From: Lachnospiraceae bacterium
GTDB lineage: Bacteria; Bacillota; Clostridia; Lachnospirales; Lachnospiraceae
Length of the DNA stretch: 64,000 nucleotides
Assembly: GCA_022792535.1 (NCBI GenBank)
Contig: JAAWBG010000066.1
Coordinates: 24,731 to 88,730 of the forward strand
Reading direction: 5' to 3'
A program made the translations under genes and the position numbers. The notes under the pieces are model-generated. The model ran no database searches and was not told the DNA's origin. It saw only the letters and a list, made by a program, of their open reading frames with translations. The number at the start of each line of letters is the position of its first letter. The stretch's first letter is position 1. This document shows, one piece after another, positions 54,905 through 64,000 of this stretch.

Positions 54905-56962
54905 CTAGTTCACCCACAATTTCTTATAATGTGCCGGATTCTCGTAATCTTTTCCATAACCATCATCCTGATACCATTCGTATTCCGCTCTTCCTTCTGC
55001 AAAATGCAGGAATTTGAGATCTTTTTCCTGATACTCGTTCTCCTCCATAAATTGCCCAGATTTTGTATAAGGCACAATTTTCCCCGGACGGATAAAAAAT
55101 ACGATTTCTTCTAAAGATACTTCCACATGGTAATGGCCCTTCTCTAATACTTCCGTCTCTATCTCTTCCACAGATTTCATCCGCACCAGCTTCATAGGTT
55201 CCGGCAGATAGACATATCTGCCATTGGCATTCTGGGTGTATACTGGAGCAATCATAATACTCTCTCCCAAAAGAAGCTGGTCTTCCACCTCCCTGGCATG
55301 AGTATCTTTTGGATAAACAAAGGCCAGAGGAGAAAACAACATCTCATCTCTCAGGGCCGCTTTCATATATTCACTATACAAGTAAGGCATAAGGCCATAG
55401 CGGATTCCGATCAGATTTCGAAACGTCTCTGTCTGGGTAAACCGATAGCATTCCTGCTCTCTGGTTCCAAGTGCAGAATGATTGCGCATTAAGGGCGTAA
55501 AAATGCCAAGAGCCAGCCAGCGCAGCAGAAGATCTTCTGTTACGTCATCGCCAAACCCGCCTAAATCTGCCCCTGTATACAAAAATCCACACATATTCAG
55601 CGAAGGCAGCATTTTCAGGTTCAGCAGCAAATGAGACCACCAGGACTGATTATCTCCCATCCAGACCCCTCCGTAACGATGCATTCCAATATAGGAAGCC
55701 CTTGAAAACATCAGAATCCTCTTTTGGGGTTCCATCTCCTCAAAAGCCTCTCCGGCCGCCCTGGTCATGCCAAATCCATAAAGATTGTGGACTTTGTCAT
55801 GGCGTACTGGTTTTCCATTGATCTTGTGATAAAAGCTTTTGTAATCCTCTGGATTGTTGGCCAGTCCATTGACCAGGTCACGAAAAGCAAAGACCTCCCA
55901 CATATCCATATTCTTATATTTCATGGATTTGATCTTCTTCATCACCTGCTCTAAATTTTTCTCTGAGTAAAAGATTGCCGGTTCATTCATATCATTCCAG
56001 AACCCTTCAATTCCCTGATCCAGAAGAAATTGATATTTGCTCCCAAACCATTTTCGTGCATTTCCATTCAATACGTCTGGAAAATGAACTTTTCCCGGCC
56101 ACACTGCCCCTGCAAAATCTTTTCCTTCCTGATCTTTGCAGAAATAGTCTTGTTCCACCCCTTCTTCATACACCTGGTAGCCTTCTTCTATCTTTACCCC
56201 TGCGTCAATAATAGGGACCAGATGAATGTGTTCTTGTTTCATCTCTTCCACAAAGGCCGAAAAATCTGGAAATCGTTCCTGATCCACAGTAAAGTCCTTA
56301 AACTCTTCCATATAATCAATATCTAGATACACCGCATCCAGAGGAATCTGATTCTCCCGATATCCTTTGACTACCGCCCGAATATCTGCCTCACTCTGAT
56401 ATCCCCAGCGGCTCTGTCCATATCCAAAAGCCCAGCGGGGCGGAATATAGCTTCTTCCGATCAGTTTCCGAAACTCTCTGACAATCTCAAGAATGGTATC
56501 TCCTTCCAGAATATACAGATCCAGATTCCACTCTTCTGGCGTAATGCGGATCTCATCCATCTTGGTATATCCAAAATCCAGAGTCAACCTTCCTGGATCA
56601 TCTAAAAACACACCGAAAGTCTCTCTTCCATCTATCACAAAAAAGTTGTGGGCGCCATACAGAGAATGTTTTCCCTCTGTGTGATTGGGATCGTCAGTAC
56701 AATTGCTCTCATACACCCAGCCCCGTTTGTCAATCCCTCTTACATTCTCTCCTAGACCATAGATCTTGTCTTTGGGACTCATAGAATATGAAAGATAATC
56801 TCTCTGCACCATAGTTCCCTGGGAATCTGCAGAAAATTTTTCCACTTCCATCTTTTGTATCCGCTTAAAATAAGGAATCTCTCCTTTGTTTTCCGGCAGT
56901 TTTTTCAAAACTGCTTCTGTATTAATAGGATTTCCCATGGAAAATCTTCGAATTCTGCTCAT
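54905..56962 (-). CDS. GH31 alpha-glucosidase
   Basis: 685-aa family 31 glycoside hydrolase releasing glucose from alpha-glucans or oligosaccharides. The catalytic nucleophile Asp is in GFWNDMNEPAIF (about residues 328-339), with the family's PPRWAFGYGQSRWGYQ block (about 170-185) and the acid/base region YGGVWMGDNQSWW (about 435-447). No signal peptide, so it is probably cytoplasmic. The start is set at 56962 by GGAAGGAG. Together with glycogen phosphorylase it points to internal or imported alpha-glucan use. Confidence 0.95.
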   Translation of the reverse strand: MSRIRRFSMGNPINTEAVLKKLPENKGEIPYFKRIQKMEVEKFSADSQGTMVQRDYLSYSMSPKDKIYGLGENVRGIDKRGWVYESNCTDDPNHTEGKHSLYGAHNFFVIDGRETFGVFLDDPGRLTLDFGYTKMDEIRITPEEWNLDLYILEGDTILEIVREFRKLIGRSYIPPRWAFGYGQSRWGYQSEADIRAVVKGYRENQIPLDAVYLDIDYMEEFKDFTVDQERFPDFSAFVEEMKQEHIHLVPIIDAGVKIEEGYQVYEEGVEQDYFCKDQEGKDFAGAVWPGKVHFPDVLNGNARKWFGSKYQFLLDQGIEGFWNDMNEPAIFYSEKNLEQVMKKIKSMKYKNMDMWEVFAFRDLVNGLANNPEDYKSFYHKINGKPVRHDKVHNLYGFGMTRAAGEAFEEMEPQKRILMFSRASYIGMHRYGGVWMGDNQSWWSHLLLNLKMLPSLNMCGFLYTGADLGGFGDDVTEDLLLRWLALGIFTPLMRNHSALGTREQECYRFTQTETFRNLIGIRYGLMPYLYSEYMKAALRDEMLFSPLAFVYPKDTHAREVEDQLLLGESIMIAPVYTQNANGRYVYLPEPMKLVRMKSVEEIETEVLEKGHYHVEVSLEEIVFFIRPGKIVPYTKSGQFMEENEYQEKDLKFLHFAEGRAEYEWYQDDGYGKDYENPAHYKKLWVN

Positions 56963-57097
56963 ACGCTGACTCCTTCCCTGACCTGCTGCATATCGTCTCG
57001 TCAATATATTTTGATTCTATCATATTTTTCTATACAATGTCTCTATATTTTGACATTCCTGATAAAATATACAAAAGATTTCTTCATTATTTTATCT

Positions 57098-58417
57098 TTA
57101 AATCTGCGTTACCACAAAGATATTATAAATTGCCCGGATTGCCTCCTCAAAATCACTGTTTTGCACGCCGATGATAATATTCAGCTCGCTGGAACCCTGA
57201 TCAATCATTTTTACATTCACATCCACATGGGCAAGAGCGGAAAAAATCCTTCCAGCAGTTCCTCTGGTAGACTTCATGCCCCGGCCTACTACCGCAATCA
57301 ATGCAAGATTTCCTTCCAGATCAATGCTGTCTGGCTGAACCAGGCGGTGAAGCGCAGACAGTACCTGCTGTTCCTTTCCTTCAAACTCCTCCTGATGGAC
57401 AAAAACTGTCATGGTATCAATACCAGAAGGCACATGTTCGAAAGAGATTCCATGCTCCTCAAAGGCCGCCAGCACCTTTCTTCCGAATCCAACTTCTGCA
57501 TTCATCATATCTTTCTCAATATTAACTGCCACAAATCCTTTTTTTCCTGCAATTCCGGTAATCGTATAATCCGGCTGGCGGCAGGTGCTCTCCACAATCA
57601 GCGTCCCCTGATCCTCCGGCGCGTTGGTATTGCGGATATTAATTGGGATTCCCTCTTTGCGCACTGGAAATACTGCATCTTCATGAAGCACTGTGGCCCC
57701 CATATAAGAAAGCTCCCGCAGCTCCCGATAAGTGATCACCTTGATCACTTCTGGTTTCTCAATAATTCTTGGATCTGCAATCAAAAATCCGGAAACATCT
57801 GTCCAGTTTTCATAGATATCTGCGCGGACTGCCTTGGCTACAATAGAACCTGTAATATCAGAACCGCCTCTGGAAAATGTCTTCACCGTTCCATCTTTTT
57901 TTGCCCCATAAAATCCTGGAATTACAGCATGCTCACAGTCCCTCAGCCTCTCAGAAAGAATCTGGTTGGTCTGATCTGCATCAAATTCTCCTTCTTCGGT
58001 AAACAAGATCACTTCTGCCGCGTCAATAAACTCAAACCCCAGATACTGAGCCATAATAATTCCATTTAAATATTCTCCGCGGGAAGCCGCATAATCTGCT
58101 CCTGCCTTCTGTTTAAAGTTCTCCTCGATCACTTCGAATTCCTTGTTCAGAGAAAATTTCATATTCAAGCCATTGATAATCGTATCATAGCGTTCCCGGA
58201 TCTTTCTCAATAAAGGTGCAAAATTATTCTCTGCCTCTGCCAGTTCATAACATTGATAGAGCATATCCGTCACTTTTGTATCTTTGGCATTGCGTTTTCC
58301 CGGCGCGCTTGGCACCACATATCTGCGGCTTTCATCCGAACGTATAATCTCTCCTACTTTTGCAAACTGCCCTGCATTTGCCAGGGAACTTCCACCAAAT
58401 TTTACTACTTTTGTCAT
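57098..58417 (-). CDS. Aspartate kinase
   Basis: 439-aa enzyme phosphorylating aspartate, the entry step to lysine, threonine and methionine. The N-terminal amino-acid-kinase domain has KFGGSSLA (about residues 6-13) and FSRGGSDITGS (about 188-198), and two ACT regulatory domains lie at about 300-439. The C-terminal part keeps the NVKMIDQGSSELNIIIGV pattern. It is a single-function aspartokinase with no fused homoserine dehydrogenase. The gene stands alone, followed by the GH31 gene. Confidence 0.95.
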   Translation of the reverse strand: MTKVVKFGGSSLANAGQFAKVGEIIRSDESRRYVVPSAPGKRNAKDTKVTDMLYQCYELAEAENNFAPLLRKIRERYDTIINGLNMKFSLNKEFEVIEENFKQKAGADYAASRGEYLNGIIMAQYLGFEFIDAAEVILFTEEGEFDADQTNQILSERLRDCEHAVIPGFYGAKKDGTVKTFSRGGSDITGSIVAKAVRADIYENWTDVSGFLIADPRIIEKPEVIKVITYRELRELSYMGATVLHEDAVFPVRKEGIPINIRNTNAPEDQGTLIVESTCRQPDYTITGIAGKKGFVAVNIEKDMMNAEVGFGRKVLAAFEEHGISFEHVPSGIDTMTVFVHQEEFEGKEQQVLSALHRLVQPDSIDLEGNLALIAVVGRGMKSTRGTAGRIFSALAHVDVNVKMIDQGSSELNIIIGVQNSDFEEAIRAIYNIFVVTQI

Positions 58418-58531
58418 ATTTTCACTCTATAAGGCTCTTTCCCGCCTTATTTTCCTTCCTTTCCTTCGTTTCATACGCATCTTCAATATCTGATCAGGGT
58501 GTATTTTACCACAAAATCTGAAAGATTGGAA

Positions 58532-58580
58532 TTGATTTTTACAAAATCTTATACTATAATGTAACAGTTCGTAACAATTC
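58532..58580 (+). promoter_or_regulatory. Promoter and direct repeats before the LytTR regulator
   Basis: TTGATT (58532-58537) and TATAAT (58555-58560) with 17-bp spacing, immediately followed by a direct repeat GTAACAGTTC GTAACAATTC (58561-58580). LytTR regulators bind such short direct repeats, so autoregulation is possible. Confidence 0.65.
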
Positions 58581-58639
58581 AGATATTTTCTTTGTTACGT
58601 ATTGTACTTAACGTGAAAAATCACAGAAGGGAACGGAAC

Positions 58640-59380
58640 ATGAAACTTGTAATCTGCGACGACAATATCAGCGACCTGATAAAAATAGAAAAACTAGTGG
58701 CAAAATACAAGAGCCTTCATCCAAAAACAGAATTGGAAATTATAAAGTTCACAGAACCTGTCCGGCTTTCCGAGCAGATACGCCGAAGAGACCTGGCAGA
58801 TATCTATATACTGGATATCATCATGTCCCAGACAACTGGAATTGAAATCGGCAATCAGATCCGGGACATAGCCCATCAAAAACCTGTGATTATCTATATC
58901 ACATCTTCCAATGATTTTGCTTTGGAGGCTTACGATATACATGCCATCCGGTATCTGCTAAAGCCCGTCCAGGAAGACAAATTTTTTGAAGCCCTAGACT
59001 ATGCGCTTTCCTGCAGAGAGCTGAAAAAAGATCCTGTATTTCCAGTGAAAACACGGGAAGGATTGGTTTCCATCCCCTGTTCCCAGATCGAATATATTGA
59101 GAACACTTCCAGAACCCTGGAAGTTCATCTAACGAATCAGGAACAGATCAAAAGTATTTTCATCCGAAGATCTTTTGAAGACGAAATCCAACCCCTCACA
59201 GACAGCCGGAACTTTGTGCAGGTACATAAATCATTTTTGATCAATTTTCAACATGTAAAAAAATTGGATACAGACAGTATCTTCATGAACAGCGGCGCAT
59301 CCATCCCTGTCAGTAAACGCAACACCGCAAGGGTGAAAAAAGAATATCTTTTATTTGTGTCAGAACAATATACTTTATAA
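58640..59380 (+). CDS. LytTR response regulator, AgrA-like
   Basis: 246-aa regulator. The receiver domain (1-125) has CDDN at 5-8, the phospho-Asp in IYILDIIMSQTTG (near 58) and Lys in YLLKPVQ (near 108). The C-terminal LytTR DNA-binding domain (about 140-240) has VSIPCSQIEYIE and FVQVHKSFLINFQHVKKL. The ATG at 58640 follows AGAAGGGAACGGAAC. It is paired with the GHKL kinase 42 bp downstream. Confidence 0.94.
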   Translation: MKLVICDDNISDLIKIEKLVAKYKSLHPKTELEIIKFTEPVRLSEQIRRRDLADIYILDIIMSQTTGIEIGNQIRDIAHQKPVIIYITSSNDFALEAYDIHAIRYLLKPVQEDKFFEALDYALSCRELKKDPVFPVKTREGLVSIPCSQIEYIENTSRTLEVHLTNQEQIKSIFIRRSFEDEIQPLTDSRNFVQVHKSFLINFQHVKKLDTDSIFMNSGASIPVSKRNTARVKKEYLLFVSEQYTL

Positions 59381-59422
59381 AAATAAAACAGCCGAAAGGC
59401 ACATTTCAGACAGGGAGAGGAA

Positions 59423-60712
59423 ATGAACTATTTTAATAATTTTTCTTATACGATCAGTCATATATTTTTGATGTTGTTTCTCTATCTTTTTATCTCTCAC
59501 CGCTATTCCAAAACAGTTACCCGATGTATCTGCTTTTTTTCTGCTCTTCTGCTGTCTCTCACAGACTGTCTTAAACTGAATCTGTTTCCAGACAGCACCA
59601 CATGCTATATTATCACCACATTATTTCAGATCTTTATCACCCAGTTTACCGGTATCTTTATTGCCAAAAAAAGAAACAGTAAAGTTCTCTTTATTGGGCT
59701 CAGCGCTTCTAATTATACCATTGTAGGAAGCGTGGGAGCTTCTATTCTGCGCATCTATACCGGCAATGAATGGCTGGCTCTGGCAGGAAATCTCCTGATC
59801 CATGCCTTGATCCTAATCCTTTTATATCTGTCTATCCATAATCTTTGGATTCAGCAGTATGATATGGAGGACGCAAAAGGCTGGTGGGAGCTCTGTCTGA
59901 TTCCCGTATTTTTTTACTGCAGTTTTTCCTGTATCGCTTTCTTTCCCTATACTCTCTATGAGAATCCTGAAAATACGCTGGGTATTCTCTGCTTTATCGT
60001 CACTATGTTTGTCTCCTATACCGTAGTATTGCGATACATAGAAAGTGATGCAAAGAGGAAAGATATCTATTGGAAAAATGTACTCTTTGAATCTTATATT
60101 AAAGGTCTGGAAAACCAATATTACTTAGTAGAACAATCTGAACAAAATTTGAAAATTTTACGTCACGATATGCGGCATTATTCTGCCATGATCTGCCATT
60201 TGTTAAATACGGGGGAATATGAAGAAATTCAAAAGATTGCCTCCCATATTCAAGAAGTGGCAGAGCAAAATAAAGTAGTCAGCTACTGCAGCAACCTGAT
60301 GGTCAACACCATTATCTCCAAAATGATGGAAACTGCCAACGCTCTTTCTATCACAGTCCATCTGAATCTTTTCGTGCCCAAGCAGCTTCCTGTCAACGTT
60401 TATGAATTTACTTCCGTCATTGCAAACCTTTTTGAAAATGCTATCCACTGTGTGAAAGATTTTCCCCCGGACCAACGGTCGATTGAAGTAAAGATTCATT
60501 GTGAATCAGACCATCTCCTGTTCCATATGAAAAATGAATATCAAGAAGAAATCCTGTTCCATCCTGTCACGGGCCTTCCAAAAAGCCAAAAAGGCGGAGA
60601 TCATGGTCTTGGTATGCAAAGCGTCCTTGCCTTTTCAAATAAAATAAACGGATCCATCGACTGCTTTTGCGAAGACGGAATCTTTGAAATCATACTCTTT
60701 GCAAAGTTCTAA
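59423..60712 (+). CDS. GHKL sensor histidine kinase, AgrC-like
   Basis: 429-aa membrane kinase with about six helices in residues 1-205, a phosphoacceptor region LRHDMRHYSAMICHLLNTGEY (about 250-270) and a GHKL ATPase domain (about 330-427, NLFENAIHCV and GDHGLGMQSVLAF). This is the layout of peptide-sensing AgrC kinases, but no agrB or agrD gene lies nearby in the window. It is cotranscribed with the LytTR regulator. Confidence 0.92.
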   Translation: MNYFNNFSYTISHIFLMLFLYLFISHRYSKTVTRCICFFSALLLSLTDCLKLNLFPDSTTCYIITTLFQIFITQFTGIFIAKKRNSKVLFIGLSASNYTIVGSVGASILRIYTGNEWLALAGNLLIHALILILLYLSIHNLWIQQYDMEDAKGWWELCLIPVFFYCSFSCIAFFPYTLYENPENTLGILCFIVTMFVSYTVVLRYIESDAKRKDIYWKNVLFESYIKGLENQYYLVEQSEQNLKILRHDMRHYSAMICHLLNTGEYEEIQKIASHIQEVAEQNKVVSYCSNLMVNTIISKMMETANALSITVHLNLFVPKQLPVNVYEFTSVIANLFENAIHCVKDFPPDQRSIEVKIHCESDHLLFHMKNEYQEEILFHPVTGLPKSQKGGDHGLGMQSVLAFSNKINGSIDCFCEDGIFEIILFAKF

Positions 60713-60780
60713 CAAACGCTACAAATTAACACATTTTTGCGCAAAAATAAATCTTATGTTATGTACAAAACATGATATGA

Positions 60781-60786
60781 TATAAT
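60781..60786 (+). promoter_or_regulatory. Possible -10 of the diguanylate cyclase gene
   Basis: TATAAT 38 bp before the start codon. The -35 is weak (TTATGT at 16-bp spacing). A dyad ATGTT...AACAT lies just upstream (about 60757-60774). Confidence 0.45.
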
Positions 60787-60823
60787 AAAAAAAATATTTT
60801 GTGCCATCATGGAGGAACTTTAC

Positions 60824-62740
60824 ATGCAGAAAACATTTATCCGATATACTTTTGCCATCATGACTGCCGCTGTTTCTCTGATATTTCTTATCAGTTTTTT
60901 ATTCAATCTGTATTCCCTGAAGTCTCAGCAATTCAATACTTTTTACGCCAAATCTGAGCAAGTGATTCACACGCTGGAAAACAATCAGCGGGAATTGTCC
61001 ATAATGCAGGAAAATCTGGATAAAGATTATCTCACCAGGGCGAGAGCCGCTGAATATGTCTTTGACCATCAGGAAGAAACTACGAAAGATGTGGAAGAAA
61101 TGCAATATCTGGCAAATCTTCTGGATGTAGACGAGCTTCACATCATTGATGAAAATGGCATCATTGTTTCCGGCTCCGTCTCTAAATACATCGGCATCGA
61201 CATGGCAGACCATAAGCAGACCAGCCCCTTTCTTGATCTCTTAGAGAGCAACGATGAAAACGCTTTTTTGATTCAGGAAGCTCAGCCTAATGCAGCGGAA
61301 GATAAGATTATGCAGTATGTGGGCGTTGTCCGAAAGGGAACAAAGGGCGTTGTCCAGGTGGGATTTAAGCCTACCAGACAGATAGAAGTTCAATCACGAA
61401 ATACTTACGAATACATTTTTTCAAAATTCCCTACGGATGCAGGAGAAGAACTATTTGCTGTAGACCGCACCACCGGAGCCATCGTCGGCCATTCCAACGG
61501 TATGACGAATGATTTTCAGGAAGAATGTTACCAATTAGACCAGCTTTCCGACTGCACAAAAGGCGCTTACAAAAAAGGAAAAGATGGTCAGACTATGTAT
61601 GTATTTTCCAGAGAATACAGTGATATTTTGATCTGCGCCGCTCTGCCTCTGAACACACTGCTCCAAAAGCTTTGGAATCAAGTATTCAGCACATTGCTCT
61701 ATTTACTGGTGATTGAGGCAATCGTGCTCTTACTTCTGAATTATCTTGTGAAGAAAAAAACAGTAGAAGGCATTCACCATATCATGGAAAGTCTCTCTGC
61801 CATCACTCATGGTAATTTAGACACCACTGTATCTGTAGGCGGTAATCGGGAGTTTGAGGCATTAAGCCAAGGAATCAATACCATGGTGAAAAGTATCGTC
61901 AACAGCTCCAACCGTATCTCTGCAATTATTGAGATCAGTGGAATTCCCCTTGCAGCCTTTGAATATGAACGGGGACTGAACCATGTATTTTCCACCTCCC
62001 GCTTAAAAGAATTATTAGATATTCCTGATCAAATGGCGGAGCGGTTTTACAATAATTCTGTTCTTTTTGACCGATATATTCGGGAAATCATGGCAGAACC
62101 TCTTCCGGGAGAATCCGATATCTTCCGCATCCGGGAATCCAAATATGTCCGTATCCATATGTCTGAATCCTCAGGAAAATATCTTGGAGTAGTCACAGAT
62201 GTAAGCGAAGATATTTTGAAAAAGAAACAGATTATATATGAAAATACTCACGATTCTCTAACCAAGCTATACAAGTTTACCCATTTTAAACAACTTGCCA
62301 AAGAAACCTTAGAGCACATACTTCCTGGTAATCTCTGCGCCATTGCCATGCTGGATCTGGATTCTTTCAAGTCCATCAACGATACCTTCGGACACGACAG
62401 CGGGGACAAGTATCTTCAGAAATTCTCTTCTATTCTGCAGTCTATGCCTTCAGAACACTTTCTGACTGCCAGACGTTCTGGAGATGAATTCTGTATGATG
62501 ATCTTTAACTGTAGCAGCAAAGCTGAGATTCAAGGGTATTTAAACTTCTTTTATGAAACTTTAGAAGCCGACCAGATTGAATTGGCTCCTGCAGAGTTTC
62601 GAACCATCCGTGCTTCCTGCGGCTTTGTCTGCTCTGCAGACGCAAAAGACAGCATAGACAAACTTCTATCTCAGGCAGATCAGGCCTTATACGATATCAA
62701 ACGTCAGACCAAAGGATGTTACGGAGAATATTGCGGATAA
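60824..62740 (+). CDS. Membrane-bound GGDEF-domain protein (diguanylate cyclase)
   Basis: 638-aa protein: signal-anchor helix (about 10-30), extracytoplasmic sensor region (about 31-280, probably dCACHE), second helix (about 284-305), HAMP-like segment (about 310-360), a PAS-like stretch (about 370-465) and a GGDEF domain (about 475-635). The active-site motif reads SGDEF (about 551-555), still with the catalytic acidic pair. The inhibitory RxxD site is not seen five residues before it. The start is set from GGAGG 8 bp upstream. Cyclic-di-GMP synthesis is the likely role; the sensed ligand is unknown. Confidence 0.92.
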   Translation: MQKTFIRYTFAIMTAAVSLIFLISFLFNLYSLKSQQFNTFYAKSEQVIHTLENNQRELSIMQENLDKDYLTRARAAEYVFDHQEETTKDVEEMQYLANLLDVDELHIIDENGIIVSGSVSKYIGIDMADHKQTSPFLDLLESNDENAFLIQEAQPNAAEDKIMQYVGVVRKGTKGVVQVGFKPTRQIEVQSRNTYEYIFSKFPTDAGEELFAVDRTTGAIVGHSNGMTNDFQEECYQLDQLSDCTKGAYKKGKDGQTMYVFSREYSDILICAALPLNTLLQKLWNQVFSTLLYLLVIEAIVLLLLNYLVKKKTVEGIHHIMESLSAITHGNLDTTVSVGGNREFEALSQGINTMVKSIVNSSNRISAIIEISGIPLAAFEYERGLNHVFSTSRLKELLDIPDQMAERFYNNSVLFDRYIREIMAEPLPGESDIFRIRESKYVRIHMSESSGKYLGVVTDVSEDILKKKQIIYENTHDSLTKLYKFTHFKQLAKETLEHILPGNLCAIAMLDLDSFKSINDTFGHDSGDKYLQKFSSILQSMPSEHFLTARRSGDEFCMMIFNCSSKAEIQGYLNFFYETLEADQIELAPAEFRTIRASCGFVCSADAKDSIDKLLSQADQALYDIKRQTKGCYGEYCG

Positions 62741-62813
62741 CCATCATTTTTACACCAGCGCAAAAATTTATTTATAGAATAAATATCTTAAAGACAGGAG
62801 CGTTCCTCCAATC

Positions 62814-62848
62814 AAAAACCCCTTCTGGCGCCTAAGCACCAGAAGGGG
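62814..62848 (-). terminator. Terminator of nifJ
   Basis: CCCCTTCTGG/CCAGAAGGGG, a 10-bp perfect stem with a 10-base loop and a T run on the minus strand, 17 bp after the nifJ stop. Confidence 0.9.
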
Positions 62849-62864
62849 ATTCTATTATCCTGTC

Positions 62865-64000
62865 TTATTTCTCTCCATATAAGGTGATCAATTTATTCAG
62901 ATATTCATAACGCTCTTTTGCATGTTCTTCAGATACAGCAAAGAGTTCTTCTGCTCTTTCCGGATTGAATCTTGCAAGTGCATTGTAACGAACTTCTCCG
63001 TTCAAGAATGCCTTGTAGTCTCCAGTCGGTGCTTTGCTGTCTAAGGAGAATGCCGCTTTTCCTTCTTTCTTCAACTCTGGATTGAAACGGAAGGTATGCC
63101 AGTAACCAGCTTCTACAGCGTTCTTCTCTTCTGTCTGAGCCTTGCTCATACCAACCTTAATACCATGGTTGATACATGGAGCGTAAGCGATAATCAAGGA
63201 TGGTCCCGGATATGCTTCTGCTTCTGCAATTGCCTTTACACACTGGTTGTAATCAGCGCCCATTGCGATCTGAGCAACGTATACATAGCCATAGCTCATT
63301 GCGATAGAAGCGAGGTCTTTCTTCTTCACTTCTTTTCCGCCTGCTGCAAACTGTGCGATTGCTCCGGTAGGAGTAGCTTTAGAGGACTGTCCGCCTGTGT
63401 TGGAATATACCTCGGTATCGAATACCATTACGTTGATATCCTGTCCGCTTGCCAGTACATGGTCAACACCGCCGAATCCGATGTCGTATGCCCATCCGTC
63501 ACCACCGAAAATCCACTGAGATTTCTTGCCCAGGAAGTCTTTCTCAGCCAGGATTTCTTTGGAAGCGTCGCATCCGCATGCTTCTAAAGCAGCTACTAAT
63601 TTATCTGTTGCAGTTCCGTTCAGAGCGCCTACACCATAAGTATCTAACCACTCTTTTCCTGCTGCTGCAACATCTGCATTCTTGCCTTCTGCTACCAATG
63701 CTTCTACTTTGTTCTTTAATTTGCCTCTGATTGCCTTCTGAGCCAGCAGCATACCGTAACCAAACTCTGCAGCATCTTCGAATAAGGAGTTAGACCATGC
63801 AGGACCATGTCCTTTTTCGTTTACTGTGTATGGTGTGGATGGTGAGGAGTTACCCCAGATAGAAGAACATCCTGTTGCGTTGGCAATGTACATTCTGTCG
63901 CCGAACAACTGTGTGATTAATTTTGCATAAGGTGTCTCGCCGCATCCGCCGCAGGCTCCTGAGAACTCAAGAAGCGGCTGTTTGAACTGAGAACCTTTTA
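62865..64000 (-). CDS. nifJ: Pyruvate:ferredoxin oxidoreductase (3' part, runs off right edge)
   Basis: C-terminal portion of the large one-chain PFOR, which oxidises pyruvate to acetyl-CoA and CO2 while reducing ferredoxin. The visible part, about 378 codons, contains FSGACGGCGETPYAKL near the right edge, the TPP-binding domain start with Fe-S cysteines, then IANATGCSSIWG, WIFGGDGWAYDIGFGG with the GDG TPP motif, and TEVYSNTGGQSSKATP. The frame is open through base 64000, so the N-terminal two-thirds lies outside. It has its own terminator. Confidence 0.96.
   Translation of the reverse strand, partial: KGSQFKQPLLEFSGACGGCGETPYAKLITQLFGDRMYIANATGCSSIWGNSSPSTPYTVNEKGHGPAWSNSLFEDAAEFGYGMLLAQKAIRGKLKNKVEALVAEGKNADVAAAGKEWLDTYGVGALNGTATDKLVAALEACGCDASKEILAEKDFLGKKSQWIFGGDGWAYDIGFGGVDHVLASGQDINVMVFDTEVYSNTGGQSSKATPTGAIAQFAAGGKEVKKKDLASIAMSYGYVYVAQIAMGADYNQCVKAIAEAEAYPGPSLIIAYAPCINHGIKVGMSKAQTEEKNAVEAGYWHTFRFNPELKKEGKAAFSLDSKAPTGDYKAFLNGEVRYNALARFNPERAEELFAVSEEHAKERYEYLNKLITLYGEK

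Noticed and set aside
56855..58069. 404-codon plus-strand open frame
   Set aside because: It lies antisense to the aspartate kinase and GH31 genes, which have clear family motifs; its translation shows no recognisable domain and it has no ribosome site.

Overview
The window reads as chromosomal DNA of a low-GC, anaerobic, Gram-positive gut-type Clostridium, most likely a Lachnospiraceae member (Blautia / Mediterraneibacter / Dorea-like). The evidence is a one-chain PurL, a pyrophosphate-type phosphofructokinase, pyruvate:ferredoxin oxidoreductase, a Firmicutes-type GalT, a T-box leader before ileS, and strong AGGAGG-type ribosome binding sites. The species assignment is inference. No phage, plasmid, IS transposase, rRNA or CRISPR array was seen.

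Layout. 1-3.7 kb: 5' end of a UDP-galactopyranose mutase gene (runs off the left edge), tRNA-Val and tRNA-Met, three very small genes, a NYN-LOTUS protein and a small ABM-like protein. 3.9-12.1 kb: purL, then galK-galT with a divergent LacI-type regulator and clear operator palindromes. 12.2-25.1 kb: a decayed nuclease/transposase fragment, a TPR lipoprotein, a DMT exporter, glycogen phosphorylase, ileS behind an Ile T-box, a glycosyltransferase/GtrA/membrane-protein set, and two blocks of mosaic hairpin repeats. 25.3-28.7 kb: a serine recombinase, a 160-bp invertible promoter cassette with 18-bp perfect inverted repeats, and a two-gene membrane operon (GT-C-like protein plus UbiA-type polyprenyl-phosphate phosphoribosyltransferase). 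28.9-39.8 kb: typA, hflK, hflC, a three-gene ABC-2 exporter divergent from a NarL-type two-component system, and an M3 oligopeptidase. 40.0-46.7 kb: a type I restriction-modification island with hsdM, a DUF1016 nuclease, hsdS and an hsdR lacking its N-terminal half, preceded by an XRE regulator and a small gene. 46.8-64 kb: PPi-dependent PFK, ZIP transporter, an esterase / DUF6320 / condensation-like acyltransferase set, a PAS hybrid kinase, GH31 alpha-glucosidase, aspartate kinase, an AgrC/AgrA-like two-component pair, a diguanylate cyclase, and the 3' part of nifJ.

How it works together. Galactose enters through GalK/GalT under a GalR-like repressor, and UDP-galactose can feed Glf. Glycogen phosphorylase, GH31, PPi-PFK and PFOR cover alpha-glucan use and fermentation. 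Several membrane glycosylation genes point to cell-surface polymer synthesis, and one such operon appears phase variable.

The most interesting system is the recombinase and invertible promoter. In the orientation shown, the only strong promoter in the cassette (TATAAT, 17-bp spacing) faces away from the GT-C/UbiA operon, so the sequenced state looks OFF; inversion would place it about 120 bp upstream of the operon start. The truncated HsdR and the two related families of hairpin repeats, one block lying between the T-box terminator and ileS, are the next most notable points.
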